Of a DNA stretch of 64,000 bases, positions 39,610-47,773 are shown in pieces. Origin of the DNA: Streptomyces sp. SAT1 (lineage in GTDB: Bacteria; Actinomycetota; Actinomycetes; Streptomycetales; Streptomycetaceae); contig NZ_CP015849.1 of the NCBI RefSeq assembly GCF_001654495.1, positions 5,497,001 through 5,561,000 on the forward strand. The letters run 5' to 3'. The translations under genes and the position numbers were made by a program. The first letter of the stretch is position 1. The number at the start of each line of letters is the position of its first letter. The notes beneath the pieces are model-generated. The model did no database searches and was not told the DNA's origin. It saw only the letters and a list, made by a program, of their open reading frames with translations.

Positions 39610-41733
39610 GTGACCGCCGATACGTCCGTGCCGTCCACAGCGCTGCTGGCAGGAGCAGACCGTGACGGCTCCAACTACACCGCGCGGCACCTGCTCGTCC
39701 TCGAGGGGCTCGAGGCCGTGCGCAAGCGCCCCGGCATGTACATCGGGTCGACCGACAGCCGCGGTCTCATGCACTGCCTGTGGGAGATCATCGACAACTC
39801 CGTGGACGAGGCCCTGGCGGGCGTCTGCGACCACATCGAGGTCGTCCTGCACGACGACGGCTCCGTGGAGGTCCGCGACAACGGCCGCGGCATCCCGGTC
39901 GACGTCGAGCCGAGGACCGGCCTGTCCGGTGTCGAGGTCGTCATGACCAAGCTGCACGCCGGCGGCAAGTTCGGCGGCGGCTCCTACGCCGCCTCCGGCG
40001 GTCTGCACGGCGTCGGCGCCTCCGTCGTCAACGCGCTGTCCGCCCGGCTGGACGTCGAGGTCGACCGCGGCGGCCACACGCACGCGATCAGCTTCCGGCG
40101 CGGTGTGCCCGGGGCGTTCACGGGCAACGGCCCCGAGGCCAGGTTCGAGGCCGGCAGCGGGCTGCGCAAGGCCAAGAAGATCCCCAAGTCGCGCACCGGG
40201 ACGCGCGTGCGGTACTGGGCCGACCGCCAGATCTTCCTCAAGGACGCGAAGCTCTCCCTGGAGAACCTGCACCAGCGCGCCCGGCAGACCGCCTTCCTGG
40301 TGCCCGGCCTGACCATCGTCGTGCGCGACGAGTACGGACTGGGTGAGGGCGGCAGCAAGGGCGAGGAGTCCTTCCGCTTCGACGGCGGCATCAGCGAGTT
40401 CTGCGAGTACCTGGCGAGCGACAGGCCCGTCTGCGACGTCCTCCGCCTCAGCGGCCAGGGCACCTTCAAGGAGACCGTCCCCGTCCTGGACGAGCACGGC
40501 CAGATGACGCCCACCGAGGTCACCCGCGACCTCGGCGTGGACGTCGCCCTGCGCTGGGGGACCGGCTACGACACCACGCTGCGGTCCTTCGTCAACATCA
40601 TCGCCACACCCAAGGGCGGCACCCATGTCGCCGGCTTCGAGCAGGCCGTGACCAAGACGATGAACGAGGTGCTGCGGGCCAAGAAGATGCTGCGCGTCGC
40701 CGAGGACGACATCGTCAAGGACGACGCCCTGGAGGGCCTCACCGCGGTCGTCACGGTCCGCCTGGCGGAACCGCAGTTCGAGGGGCAGACCAAGGAGGTC
40801 CTCGGCACCTCGGCGGCCCGCCGCATCGTGAACAACGTGATCACCAAGGAACTCAAGGCGTTCCTGACCTCCACCAAGCGGGACGCCGCCCAGCAGGCGC
40901 GCGTCGTCCTGGAGAAGGCCGTCGCCGCCGCCCGCACCCGCATCGCGGCGCGCCAGCACAAGGACGCCCAGCGCCGCAAGACCGCCCTGGAATCGTCCTC
41001 GCTGCCCGCCAAGCTCGCCGACTGCCGCAGCGACGACGTCGACCGCAGCGAGCTGTTCATCGTCGAGGGGGACTCCGCGCTCGGCACCGCCAAGCTCGCC
41101 CGGAACTCCGAGTTCCAGGCGCTGCTGCCGATCCGCGGCAAGATCCTCAACGTCCAGAAGTCCTCCGTCACGGACATGCTGAAGAATGCCGAGTGCGGCG
41201 CGATCATCCAGGTGATAGGAGCGGGCTCCGGCCGGACCTTCGATCTGGACGCGGCACGCTACGGCAAGATCATCATGATGACCGACGCCGATGTGGACGG
41301 CTCCCACATCCGCACCCTGCTCCTCACCCTCTTCCACCGCTACATGCGGCCCATGGTCGAGGCGGGCCGGGTCTTCGCCGCCGTGCCGCCGCTGCACCGG
41401 GTCGAACTGGTCCAGCCGAAGAAGGGCCAGGACAAGTACGTCTACACGTACTCGGACCGCGAGCTGCGGGACAGGCTGCTGGAGTTCCAGAGCAAGAACA
41501 TCCGGTACAAGGACTCGATCCAGCGGTACAAGGGCCTCGGCGAGATGGACGCCGACCAGCTGGCCGAGACCACGATGGACCCGCGCCACCGCACCCTGCG
41601 CCGGATCAACCTCTCCGACCTGGAAGCGGCGGAGGGCGTGTTCGACCTGCTCATGGGCAACGACGTGGCCCCCCGCAAGGAGTTCATCGCCAGCTCGGCC
41701 GCCACGCTGGACCGCTCGCGCATCGACGCGTAG
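39610..41733 (+). CDS. parE: DNA topoisomerase IV/gyrase-type subunit B (ParE)
   Basis: A 707-residue type IIA topoisomerase ATPase subunit; with ParC it separates daughter chromosomes. GHKL ATPase motifs are EIIDNSVDEALAG, RDNGRGIPVD and GGLHGVGASVVNALS. The transducer domain follows. The TOPRIM domain shows VEGDSALGTAK with the catalytic Glu and MTDADVDGSHIRTLL with the metal-binding Asp triad. The sequence SRGLMHCLWEIIDNS and the lack of a gyrase-type insert favour ParE over GyrB. GTG 39610 has GAGGAG 8 bases upstream. The partner parC is not in the window. A hexamer repeat follows the stop by 27 bases. Confidence 0.9.
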   Translation: MTADTSVPSTALLAGADRDGSNYTARHLLVLEGLEAVRKRPGMYIGSTDSRGLMHCLWEIIDNSVDEALAGVCDHIEVVLHDDGSVEVRDNGRGIPVDVEPRTGLSGVEVVMTKLHAGGKFGGGSYAASGGLHGVGASVVNALSARLDVEVDRGGHTHAISFRRGVPGAFTGNGPEARFEAGSGLRKAKKIPKSRTGTRVRYWADRQIFLKDAKLSLENLHQRARQTAFLVPGLTIVVRDEYGLGEGGSKGEESFRFDGGISEFCEYLASDRPVCDVLRLSGQGTFKETVPVLDEHGQMTPTEVTRDLGVDVALRWGTGYDTTLRSFVNIIATPKGGTHVAGFEQAVTKTMNEVLRAKKMLRVAEDDIVKDDALEGLTAVVTVRLAEPQFEGQTKEVLGTSAARRIVNNVITKELKAFLTSTKRDAAQQARVVLEKAVAAARTRIAARQHKDAQRRKTALESSSLPAKLADCRSDDVDRSELFIVEGDSALGTAKLARNSEFQALLPIRGKILNVQKSSVTDMLKNAECGAIIQVIGAGSGRTFDLDAARYGKIIMMTDADVDGSHIRTLLLTLFHRYMRPMVEAGRVFAAVPPLHRVELVQPKKGQDKYVYTYSDRELRDRLLEFQSKNIRYKDSIQRYKGLGEMDADQLAETTMDPRHRTLRRINLSDLEAAEGVFDLLMGNDVAPRKEFIASSAATLDRSRIDA

Positions 41734-41760
41734 CGGCCGGCAGGGGCTTCACGGCACCCT

Positions 41761-41832
41761 GGCTGTGGCTGTGGCTGTGGCTGTGGCTGTGGCTGTGGCT
41801 GTGGCTGTGGCTGTGGCTGTGGCTGTGGCTGT
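41761..41832. repeat. Twelve tandem copies of GGCTGT
   Basis: An uninterrupted run of the hexamer GGCTGT, 72 bases long, starting 27 bases after the parE stop. It is followed by (GGTCGC)2 and, after a short break, more GGTCGC units to about 41878. In one frame it encodes (Ala-Val)n, and on the other strand (His-Ser)n, but no gene is supported there. Confidence 0.98.
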
Positions 41833-42187
41833 GGTCGCGGTCGCCGGACCGTGCCGCGGTCGCGGTCGCGGTCGCGGCCACGATGCCGTTGTGCCGCCGG
41901 GGCGGGTGCCCCGGTCGGGCACGGCGGTGGGGCGCCGACGAGATCAGGGGGCCAGGGGTCCGAGGGGCCGGGGGCCCCGGGCGGCCCGGAGCCTGGTGCC
42001 CGAGGGCCGGGGGCCGGGGGCCGGGGGCCGGGGGTCCGGTTGTCCACCCGTGGGTGGAGAATCCCGGCGCCCGGAATCCACCCTCGATCCACCCCCGGTC
42101 CGATCAGTCCGCCCGTGATTTTCCGTAGCGTCGAAGGCGTCGGCGGTTCTCGCCGCCGGCCTCTCCTTCCCGCTCATGGAGGCTCTG
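41833..42187. other. GC-repeat-rich gap before DUF1453-like gene
   Basis: This region continues from the GGCTGT run. It contains GGTCGC repeats (to about 41878), four tandem CCGGGGG units (42007–42034) and a 7-bp inverted repeat, TCCACCC–GT–GGGTGGA (42043–42058), with TTGTCCACC beside it (close to the Streptomyces DnaA box, one copy). No gene is supported. The ribosome site GGAGG at 42178–42182 belongs to the next gene. Confidence 0.6.
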
Positions 42188-42712
42188 ATGTCCGGGCTCG
42201 TCAATGTGCTGGTGATCGTCGCGGTCGCCGCGCTCGTGATCTTCAGGCAGTTCCGCGCCCGCCGGATCGACGCGGACCGGCGCTGGTGGCTGCTGCCCGC
42301 GATCCTCGCCGTCGTCGCCCTGCGCGACCCGCACCTGATCGACGCCCACCATCAGGGCGAGGCCGTCGCGCTCCTGGTCGCCGAGCTGATCATCGGCCTG
42401 GGGATCGGAGCGGGCTGGGCCTGGACCTCCCGGATATGGGTGGAGCCGGACGGCGCGGTCTGGACCAGTACGACCAAGGCGGGCATCGCCGTCTGGAGCG
42501 GAGGCATCGCCCTGCGCGCCGCTCTGTTCGGACTGGGCGAGCTGCTCGGTGTGCATCAGGGCAGCCCGGCACTGATGCTCGCGCTCGCCGCCACGCTGCT
42601 GGTGCGCTCGGGAGTCCTGGTCCTGCGCTCCGGCGCCCTGACGGCGGCGGACGGCCGGACCGCGGCGTACGGTGACGGCAGGCCCCGCCCCGCGTGGAAG
42701 GAACACGCATGA
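42188..42712 (+). CDS. DUF1453/CcdC-like membrane protein
   Basis: A 174-residue integral membrane protein with four or five predicted segments: NVLVIVAVAALVIFRQF, WWLLPAILAVVAL, ALLVAELIIGLGIGAGWAW, a weaker GIALRAALFGLGELL and LMLALAATLLVRSGVLVL. It belongs, as far as I can tell, to the DUF1453/CcdC group; function unknown. ATG 42188 is chosen because GGAGG is 5 bases upstream; an ATG four codons earlier overlaps that site. Its stop overlaps the start of the histidine kinase gene (ATGA), so the three genes to 44540 form one operon and this protein may work with the sensor. Confidence 0.8.
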   Translation: MSGLVNVLVIVAVAALVIFRQFRARRIDADRRWWLLPAILAVVALRDPHLIDAHHQGEAVALLVAELIIGLGIGAGWAWTSRIWVEPDGAVWTSTTKAGIAVWSGGIALRAALFGLGELLGVHQGSPALMLALAATLLVRSGVLVLRSGALTAADGRTAAYGDGRPRPAWKEHA

Positions 42713-43860
42713 CGGAGAACGTCTGGACGCGCTGGCCCTCTCCGGAAGCACTGGGCCGCGAGGGCATCTCGCGGCCCCGGCGCCTCCTGGGCTGGTGTGT
42801 GCGGCTGATGCTGGCCGCCATCCTGCTGTGGGGCGCCTTCCGCAACAGCCACGTCCACGCCTGGGGCGCCGCGGCGGCCGCGGCGGGCGTGTTGGTGGCC
42901 GCCGGCGCGTCCTGGGCCTTCTTCCGGACCACGCTCGCCCACCGGCTCGGACCGTCCCTGGTGCTCTTCGTGCTGCTCCTCGCAGTCGGCGCCGCCGCCC
43001 AGGCGGGGAACTTCCACGATCCGGCCCTCGTCATCTGGTGCGCCTGCGCGGTCGGCGCGCTGGAGAGACTGCCGCTCGCGGTGGCCACCCCGCTCACGGG
43101 AATCGCGCTCGGCGCCTTCGCCGCGGCCAACGACGACCGGTGGCTCACCACCGTCGTCACGGCGGTCGGACTGGCGCTCGCCGGCTATGTCCTGCGGCTC
43201 GACGCCGAGGCCCGCGCCGGTGCCCAGCGGCTGCTCGCGCAGGAGCGGGCCGCTCGGGCGGCGGAGGCGGAGTCGGCGGCGCTGGGGGAGCGGGCCAGGA
43301 TCGCGCGGGAGATCCATGACGTGCTGGCCCACAGCCTCTCGGCCCAGCTCGTGCACCTGGAGGCCGCCCGGCTCCTCATCGAGCGGGGCGCGGACCGGGA
43401 CCAGATCCTGGAGCGGGTGGTCGCCGCCCGGGGCATGGCCCGCGACGGACTCTCCGAGACCCGGCAGGCACTGTCCGCGCTGCGCGGCGAACTGACCCCG
43501 CTGGAGGACTTCCTCGGCCAGCTCGTGGCGGCGAACGACGGCGCGGAGGTCACCGTCTCGGGTGAACGCAGACGGCTCCCCGCCGAGGCGTCCCAGGCCG
43601 TCCGCAGGGTCGCTCAGGAGGCGCTGACCAATGTCCGCAAGCACGCTCCGGGCGCCCGGGTCAGGCTCAGCCTGGACTACCGCGACGACCAGGTGGTGCT
43701 GGACGTGCGGGACTCGGGCGGTTCGCCCGGCGAACTGGCCGGGGCCGGCGGCGGGTACGGTCTGCTGGGCATGCGTGAGCGCGCCGAGCTGCTGGGCGGC
43801 TCGCTGGAGGCAGGGCCGCACGAGGAGGGGTTCGCGGTGACGTTGAAGGTGCCGGTATGA
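42709..43860 (+). CDS. NarL-type sensor histidine kinase
   Basis: A 383-residue membrane kinase. Four to five membrane segments (about 28–150) with hardly any extracellular loop, then a coiled linker rich in Arg, Ala and Glu. The HisKA_3 domain has REIHDVLAHSLSAQLVHLE with phospho-acceptor His203. The ATPase lobe shows RVAQEALTNVRKHAPGA (N box) and the glycine-rich GGYGLLGMRERAELLGG. This is the class that pairs with NarL/LuxR regulators, as the downstream gene confirms. Start ATG 42709 after GGAAGGAA; both ends overlap neighbours by ATGA. The signal is unknown; the short loops suggest a membrane or envelope cue. Confidence 0.93.
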   Translation: MTENVWTRWPSPEALGREGISRPRRLLGWCVRLMLAAILLWGAFRNSHVHAWGAAAAAAGVLVAAGASWAFFRTTLAHRLGPSLVLFVLLLAVGAAAQAGNFHDPALVIWCACAVGALERLPLAVATPLTGIALGAFAAANDDRWLTTVVTAVGLALAGYVLRLDAEARAGAQRLLAQERAARAAEAESAALGERARIAREIHDVLAHSLSAQLVHLEAARLLIERGADRDQILERVVAARGMARDGLSETRQALSALRGELTPLEDFLGQLVAANDGAEVTVSGERRRLPAEASQAVRRVAQEALTNVRKHAPGARVRLSLDYRDDQVVLDVRDSGGSPGELAGAGGGYGLLGMRERAELLGGSLEAGPHEEGFAVTLKVPV

Positions 43861-44540
43861 CCGAGGAGGCTGTCGGGAAGCCGGCGCGGGTGGTGGTGGC
43901 GGACGACCAGACGGTGGTCCGGGAAGGCATCGTGATGCTGCTGGGGCTGCTGCCGGGCGTCGAGGTCGTGGGGTCCGCGGGGGACGGCGAGGAGGCCGTG
44001 CGGCTCGTCGCGGAGGTCGCGCCGGACGTGGTGCTCATGGACCTGCGGATGCCGCGCTGCGACGGTGTCGAGGCCACCCGGCGGATCCGCTCGCAGCACC
44101 CGGGGACGCAGGTGGTGATCCTCACGACGTACGCGGACGACGAGTCGCTGTTCCCCGCGCTCAGGGCGGGGGCGCGGGGCTATCTGACCAAGGACGCGGG
44201 TGGTGACGAGATCGTCCGGGCGGTGCACAGCGTGCTGTCCGGGGACGCGGGGCTCTCGCCCGGCATCCAGCGGCGGCTGCTGGAGCGGCTGTCCGAGCCC
44301 GAGTCCCGCCACGCGTCCGCCGATGAACCGCCCGACGGGCTCACGACGCGGGAGTGCGAGGTGCTGGTGCTGATCGCCGAGGGGCTGAGCAACCAGGAGA
44401 TCGCCCGGCGGCTGCATGTCTCCACGGCCACCGTGAAGACGCACATCAACAACCTGTTCGCCAAGACGGGGCTGAAGGACCGTGCACAGGCGGTGCGGTA
44501 CGCGTACACGAAGGGCCTGGCGCGTCCGCCGGCGAGCTGA
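43857..44540 (+). CDS. NarL/LuxR-family response regulator
   Basis: A 227-residue response regulator. Receiver domain 10–125 with VVVADDQ and phospho-acceptor Asp62 (VVLMDLRMP), Thr in ILTTYAD and Lys in GYLTKDAG. The C-terminal LuxR helix-turn-helix is LTTRECEVLVLIAEGLSNQEIARRL, then STATVKTHINNLFAKTGLKDR. It overlaps the kinase gene by four bases, so the two are a cognate pair. The following DUF485/symporter genes lie 69 bases away on the same strand and are possible targets or part of the same transcript; this is inferred from position only. Confidence 0.95.
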   Translation: MTEEAVGKPARVVVADDQTVVREGIVMLLGLLPGVEVVGSAGDGEEAVRLVAEVAPDVVLMDLRMPRCDGVEATRRIRSQHPGTQVVILTTYADDESLFPALRAGARGYLTKDAGGDEIVRAVHSVLSGDAGLSPGIQRRLLERLSEPESRHASADEPPDGLTTRECEVLVLIAEGLSNQEIARRLHVSTATVKTHINNLFAKTGLKDRAQAVRYAYTKGLARPPAS

Positions 44541-44609
44541 GTCACCTGATGGGGTGAAGCGGGGGGAGAAGCGAGGCGGGGGGTCCGGCGGTTCTGACCA
44601 TGCTGGGGC

Positions 44610-45224
44610 ATGGAGTCGAACAACGGCAGTCCCGGCGGGGGCGGGGGCGGGGACGGGAGCGGTCCCGGGGACCGGTTCGGGAGCGGCCAGGGGCAGGAAC
44701 GGTCGGAGCCGGGGCAGGACCGGGAGCGGGCGGCGCCCGAGGATCTGCGGCAGCGCGATCCGTGGTCCGAGGAGCCCGGGACCGGCCGGGGAGGCCGGGG
44801 AGAGGGAGAGGGGGCCGGGGCTCGTGGCCTGCGGGTGCCGGTCGCGCGCGGGGCCCGGCCGGACCGGGGCAGGGACGGTGCGGCGGTGGCCGAGGTGTAT
44901 CTCGCGGTGCAGCGCAGCGCGGCGTTCCAGGAGGTGCGCAGCCGCTACCGGAGGTTCGTGGTGCCGGCGGTGGTGGCCTTCCTGGGCTGGTACCTGGTGT
45001 ACGTGGTCACCGCGACGTCCGCGCCCGGGTTCATGGCGCGGCCGGTGGCGGGCGCGGTGAACGTGGCGATGGTCGCGGGGGCGGGGCAGTTCCTCAGTAC
45101 GTTCCTCCTGGCGTGGGCGTACGCGCGGCACGCCCGGCTGCGCAGGGACCGGGCCGCGCTCGAACTGCGGTGGGAGACACAGGAGCTGACGCGCAGTGCG
45201 GTGCAAGGGGGTGGCGGGGCGTGA
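44610..45224 (+). CDS. DUF485 membrane protein with long Gly/Arg-rich leader
   Basis: A 204-residue protein. The first 95 residues are Gly/Arg/Glu/Asp-rich and disordered. The DUF485 domain follows (VAEVYLAVQRSAAFQEVRSRYRRFVVP, in two parts) with two membrane helices, VVAFLGWYLVYVVTAT and VNVAMVAGAGQFLSTFLLAWAYA. DUF485 proteins are regularly encoded just before acetate/solute symporters and are thought to be accessory subunits; here the symporter start overlaps the stop (GTGA). The start ATG 44610 has no strong ribosome site, and a later start within the leader cannot be excluded. Confidence 0.85.
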   Translation: MESNNGSPGGGGGGDGSGPGDRFGSGQGQERSEPGQDRERAAPEDLRQRDPWSEEPGTGRGGRGEGEGAGARGLRVPVARGARPDRGRDGAAVAEVYLAVQRSAAFQEVRSRYRRFVVPAVVAFLGWYLVYVVTATSAPGFMARPVAGAVNVAMVAGAGQFLSTFLLAWAYARHARLRRDRAALELRWETQELTRSAVQGGGGA

Positions 45225-46819
45225 CCGGCGATCATCAGAGGTGGGCGCTGGTGCTGTTCAGCGTGTTCGTGGCCGTCACGCTGGCCATCACCACCTGGGT
45301 GAGCCGTAGGCGGCACGGCTCGGCGGAGGAGTTCTACGCGGGCGGGCGGCTGTTCTCCCCGATGGAGAATGGTTTTGCCATCGCGGGGGACTACGCGTCG
45401 GCCGCCTCCTTCCTCGGGGTCCCCGGGCTGATCGCGCTGTTCGGCTACGACGGGGTGCTGTATGTGGTGGGCTTCCTCGTGGGCTGGCTGGTGGTGCTGT
45501 TCCTCGTCGCCGAACCGGTGCGCAACTGCGGGCGGTTCACGCTGGCGGACGTGGTGGCGGCGCGGATGCGCGAGCGGCCGGTGCGGATCGCGGCGGGCAC
45601 GTCCTCGGTCACGGTGTCCGTGCTGTACCTGGTGGCGCAGATGGTGGGCGCGGGCAGCCTGGTGGCCCTGCTGCTGGGCAGGACGGGCGCGGGCGGGGCG
45701 GCACAGGCATGGACGGTGATCGGCGTCGGCGCGCTGATGGTGGTCTATGTGTCGCTGGGCGGGATGCGGGCCACCACCTGGATCCAGATCGTCAAGGCCG
45801 TCCTCCTGCTGGGCGGGACCGTGGTGCTGACCGCGCTCGTCATGGTCCGCTTCCACGGAGACCTCGACGAGCTGCTGCGCGCCGCGGCCGGGCGCAGCGG
45901 GCACGGGGACGCCTTCCTGGCACCCGGACTCAGGTACGGCGGCGACTGGACGGCCCGGCTGGACTTCCTCAGCCTCGGACTCGCGCTGGTGCTCGGCACG
46001 GGCGGGCTGCCGCACATCCTGTCGCGCTTCTACACGGTGCCGACCGCGCGGGCGGCGCGGCGTTCGGCGCTCTGGTCCATCGGGCTCATCGGCGGCTTCT
46101 ATCTGATGACGATCGTGCTCGGCTTCGGGGCCGCCGCGATCGTGGGCCCGCAGGCGGTCCGCGGGGCGAACGCCGCCGGGAACACCGCGGTGCCGCTGCT
46201 CGCGCTCGATCTGGGCGGCGGCGCGGACTCCACGGGCGGCACGGTGCTGTTCGCGGTGGTCGCCGCGGTCGCGTTCGCCACCATCCTCGCGGTGGTCGCC
46301 GGGATCACCCTGGCCTCCTCGGCGTCCGTCGCCCACGACCTGTACGCGTCGCTGCGGCGCCGGGGCGGGACGCGGCGGGGCGAGGTGGCCGTGGCGCGGA
46401 TCGCCGCCGTGGGCGTCGGCGTGGTCGCCATCGCCCTCGGCCTGCTCGCCCGCGACCTCAATGTGGCCTTCCTGGTGGGTCTCGCCTTCGCCGTGGCCGC
46501 CTCGGCGAACCTGCCGGTGCTGCTGTACTCGCTGTTCTGGCGGGGGTTCACCGCCCGGGGCGCGGTCTGGGCCGTGTACGGCGGGCTGGTTCCGGCGCTG
46601 GGGCTCGTCGTGCTCTCCCCGGTGGTCTCCGGCAGCCCCGACTCGCTCTTCCCGGGGGTGGACTTCCAGTACTTTCCGCTGCACAACCCCGGCATCGTCT
46701 CCATCCCGCTGGGCTTCCTGGCCGGCTGGCTGGGCACCGTCACCTCCGCCGAGCCGCCCGACGAGGCCCGGCACGCGGAGACGGAGGTGCGCTCGCTGAC
46801 CGGGGCGGGCGCCGTGTGA
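45221..46819 (+). CDS. Sodium:solute symporter, acetate-permease (ActP) type
   Basis: A 532-residue SSS-family transporter with about 13 membrane segments. Family features are EEFYAGGRLFSPMENGFAIAGDYASAASFLG in two parts, YLVAQMVGAGSLVALLLG, LGTGGLPHILSRFYTVPTARAARRS and VVAGITLASSASVAHDLYASL. These are the marks of the cation/acetate symporter group; close relatives also carry pyruvate or propionate. GTG 45221 overlaps the DUF485 stop. It is convergent with the CitB-type regulator gene across 100 bases that hold a duplicated GTCGTACCCCTGCG (46834 and 46854). Confidence 0.92.
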   Translation: MTGDHQRWALVLFSVFVAVTLAITTWVSRRRHGSAEEFYAGGRLFSPMENGFAIAGDYASAASFLGVPGLIALFGYDGVLYVVGFLVGWLVVLFLVAEPVRNCGRFTLADVVAARMRERPVRIAAGTSSVTVSVLYLVAQMVGAGSLVALLLGRTGAGGAAQAWTVIGVGALMVVYVSLGGMRATTWIQIVKAVLLLGGTVVLTALVMVRFHGDLDELLRAAAGRSGHGDAFLAPGLRYGGDWTARLDFLSLGLALVLGTGGLPHILSRFYTVPTARAARRSALWSIGLIGGFYLMTIVLGFGAAAIVGPQAVRGANAAGNTAVPLLALDLGGGADSTGGTVLFAVVAAVAFATILAVVAGITLASSASVAHDLYASLRRRGGTRRGEVAVARIAAVGVGVVAIALGLLARDLNVAFLVGLAFAVAASANLPVLLYSLFWRGFTARGAVWAVYGGLVPALGLVVLSPVVSGSPDSLFPGVDFQYFPLHNPGIVSIPLGFLAGWLGTVTSAEPPDEARHAETEVRSLTGAGAV

Positions 46820-46919
46820 GCGGCCTCGGGCGCGTCGTACCCCTGCGTCTGCGGTCGTACCCCTGCGCCCGCGTCGGCACCCGGGGACGCGGTCCGTCCC
46901 GCCCTCGCCGCCGCTACGG

Positions 46920-47612
46920 CTATGGCGTCACCCAGGCGTAGCGGTGTTCCGGGCGGCCCGTGTCGCCGTACTTCAGGGACAGGCGCAGCCGGCCGGCCTG
47001 TTCCAGGTGGCGCAGATAGCGCTGGGCGGTGGAGCGGCTCAGGCCGGTGCGGGCGGCCACCTCGTGGGCCGACAGGGGCCGTGCCGCGCCGTGCAGGACA
47101 CCGCAGATGAGGTCCGTCGTCGGCTCGGAGTGGCCGCTGGGCAGGCCGGGCGAGGCCGGTGCGGGCGCGGTGCGCAGCGCACCGTAGATCCGGTCCACCT
47201 GCTCCTGCCCGGCCACGCCCCGGCCGCCGACCCGGTCGACGGTGCGGCGCAGGGCGGCGTAGGACTCCAGGCGGACGCGGAGCGCGGCGAAGGTGAAGGG
47301 CTTGACCAGGTAGTGCAGCGCGCCCAGGCGCATCGCCTGCTGCACGGTCGCCACGTCGCCGGCCGCCGTGATCATGATGACGTCGGTGTGCAGGCCCTGG
47401 TCGCGCATGCGGTGGACGAGTTCGAGGCCGGTGCGGTCGGGCAGGTAGTGGTCGAGCAGGACCAGGTCGGTGCCGCCGCGCTGCACGGCGGCCAGTGCCT
47501 GGTCTGCACTGTGCGCGCGGGCGGTCACCCGGAACCCGGGAACCTTCCCCACGTATCTCGCGTTGATCTCAGCGACACGGAAGTCGTCGTCGACCACCAG
47601 GACGTCAATCAT
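46920..47612 (-). CDS. CitB/DcuR-type response regulator
   Basis: A 230-residue response regulator of the group paired with CitA/DcuS sensors. Receiver 1–120 with VLVVDDDFR, phospho-acceptor Asp54 (LVLLDHYLPD), Thr in IMITAAGD and Lys in YLVKPF. The C-terminal winged helix is PLSAHEVAARTGLSRSTAQRYLRHLEQAG. ATG 47612 follows GAGAGAGG. Its probable sensor is the CitA-like kinase at 50689–52317 on the same strand, from which it is separated by an ABC importer operon on the opposite strand. The 161-base divergent gap before the importer holds direct repeats that may be its operator. Confidence 0.92.
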   Translation of the reverse strand: MIDVLVVDDDFRVAEINARYVGKVPGFRVTARAHSADQALAAVQRGGTDLVLLDHYLPDRTGLELVHRMRDQGLHTDVIMITAAGDVATVQQAMRLGALHYLVKPFTFAALRVRLESYAALRRTVDRVGGRGVAGQEQVDRIYGALRTAPAPASPGLPSGHSEPTTDLICGVLHGAARPLSAHEVAARTGLSRSTAQRYLRHLEQAGRLRLSLKYGDTGRPEHRYAWVTP

Positions 47613-47675
47613 CGGGCCTCTCTCCGTCAAGGCCGGGCCGGCGTCGAGCCCGTGTTCCGGCTCCGATGTTGTAGC

Positions 47676-47713
47676 GCGAGCAAAACGAGCACAACAGGTG
47701 CCTGCGAGCAAAA
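47676..47713. promoter_or_regulatory. Direct repeats GCGAGCAAAA in the divergent regulator–importer gap
   Basis: GCGAGCAAAA occurs at 47676–47685 and again at 47704–47713, 28 bases apart. Each copy is followed by a related AACAGGT (47693–47699 and 47715–47721), and ACGAGCACAA lies between. This is the only A-rich patch in the gap and is a good candidate operator for the CitB-type regulator. Next to the importer start, TACCGT (47760–47765) ends 8 bases before ATG 47774, so that transcript is probably leaderless. Confidence 0.5.
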
Positions 47714-47773
47714 GAACAGGTTGCGCCCAGAAGACTGCTGCCGTGGCGGGGGCCACACCTACCGTCCCGGGGC

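Noticed and set aside
41761..41832. Possible CRISPR-like array
   Set aside because: The repeats are contiguous hexamers without spacers, so this is a microsatellite.
41684..41881. His-Ser repeat frame on the minus strand and Ala-Val repeat frame on the plus strand at the GGCTGT array
   Set aside because: Both are translations of the hexamer microsatellite; neither has a start region or flanking coding sequence.
42040..42048. DnaA-box-like TTGTCCACC beside an inverted repeat
   Set aside because: One copy with a mismatch; no other boxes within the gap.
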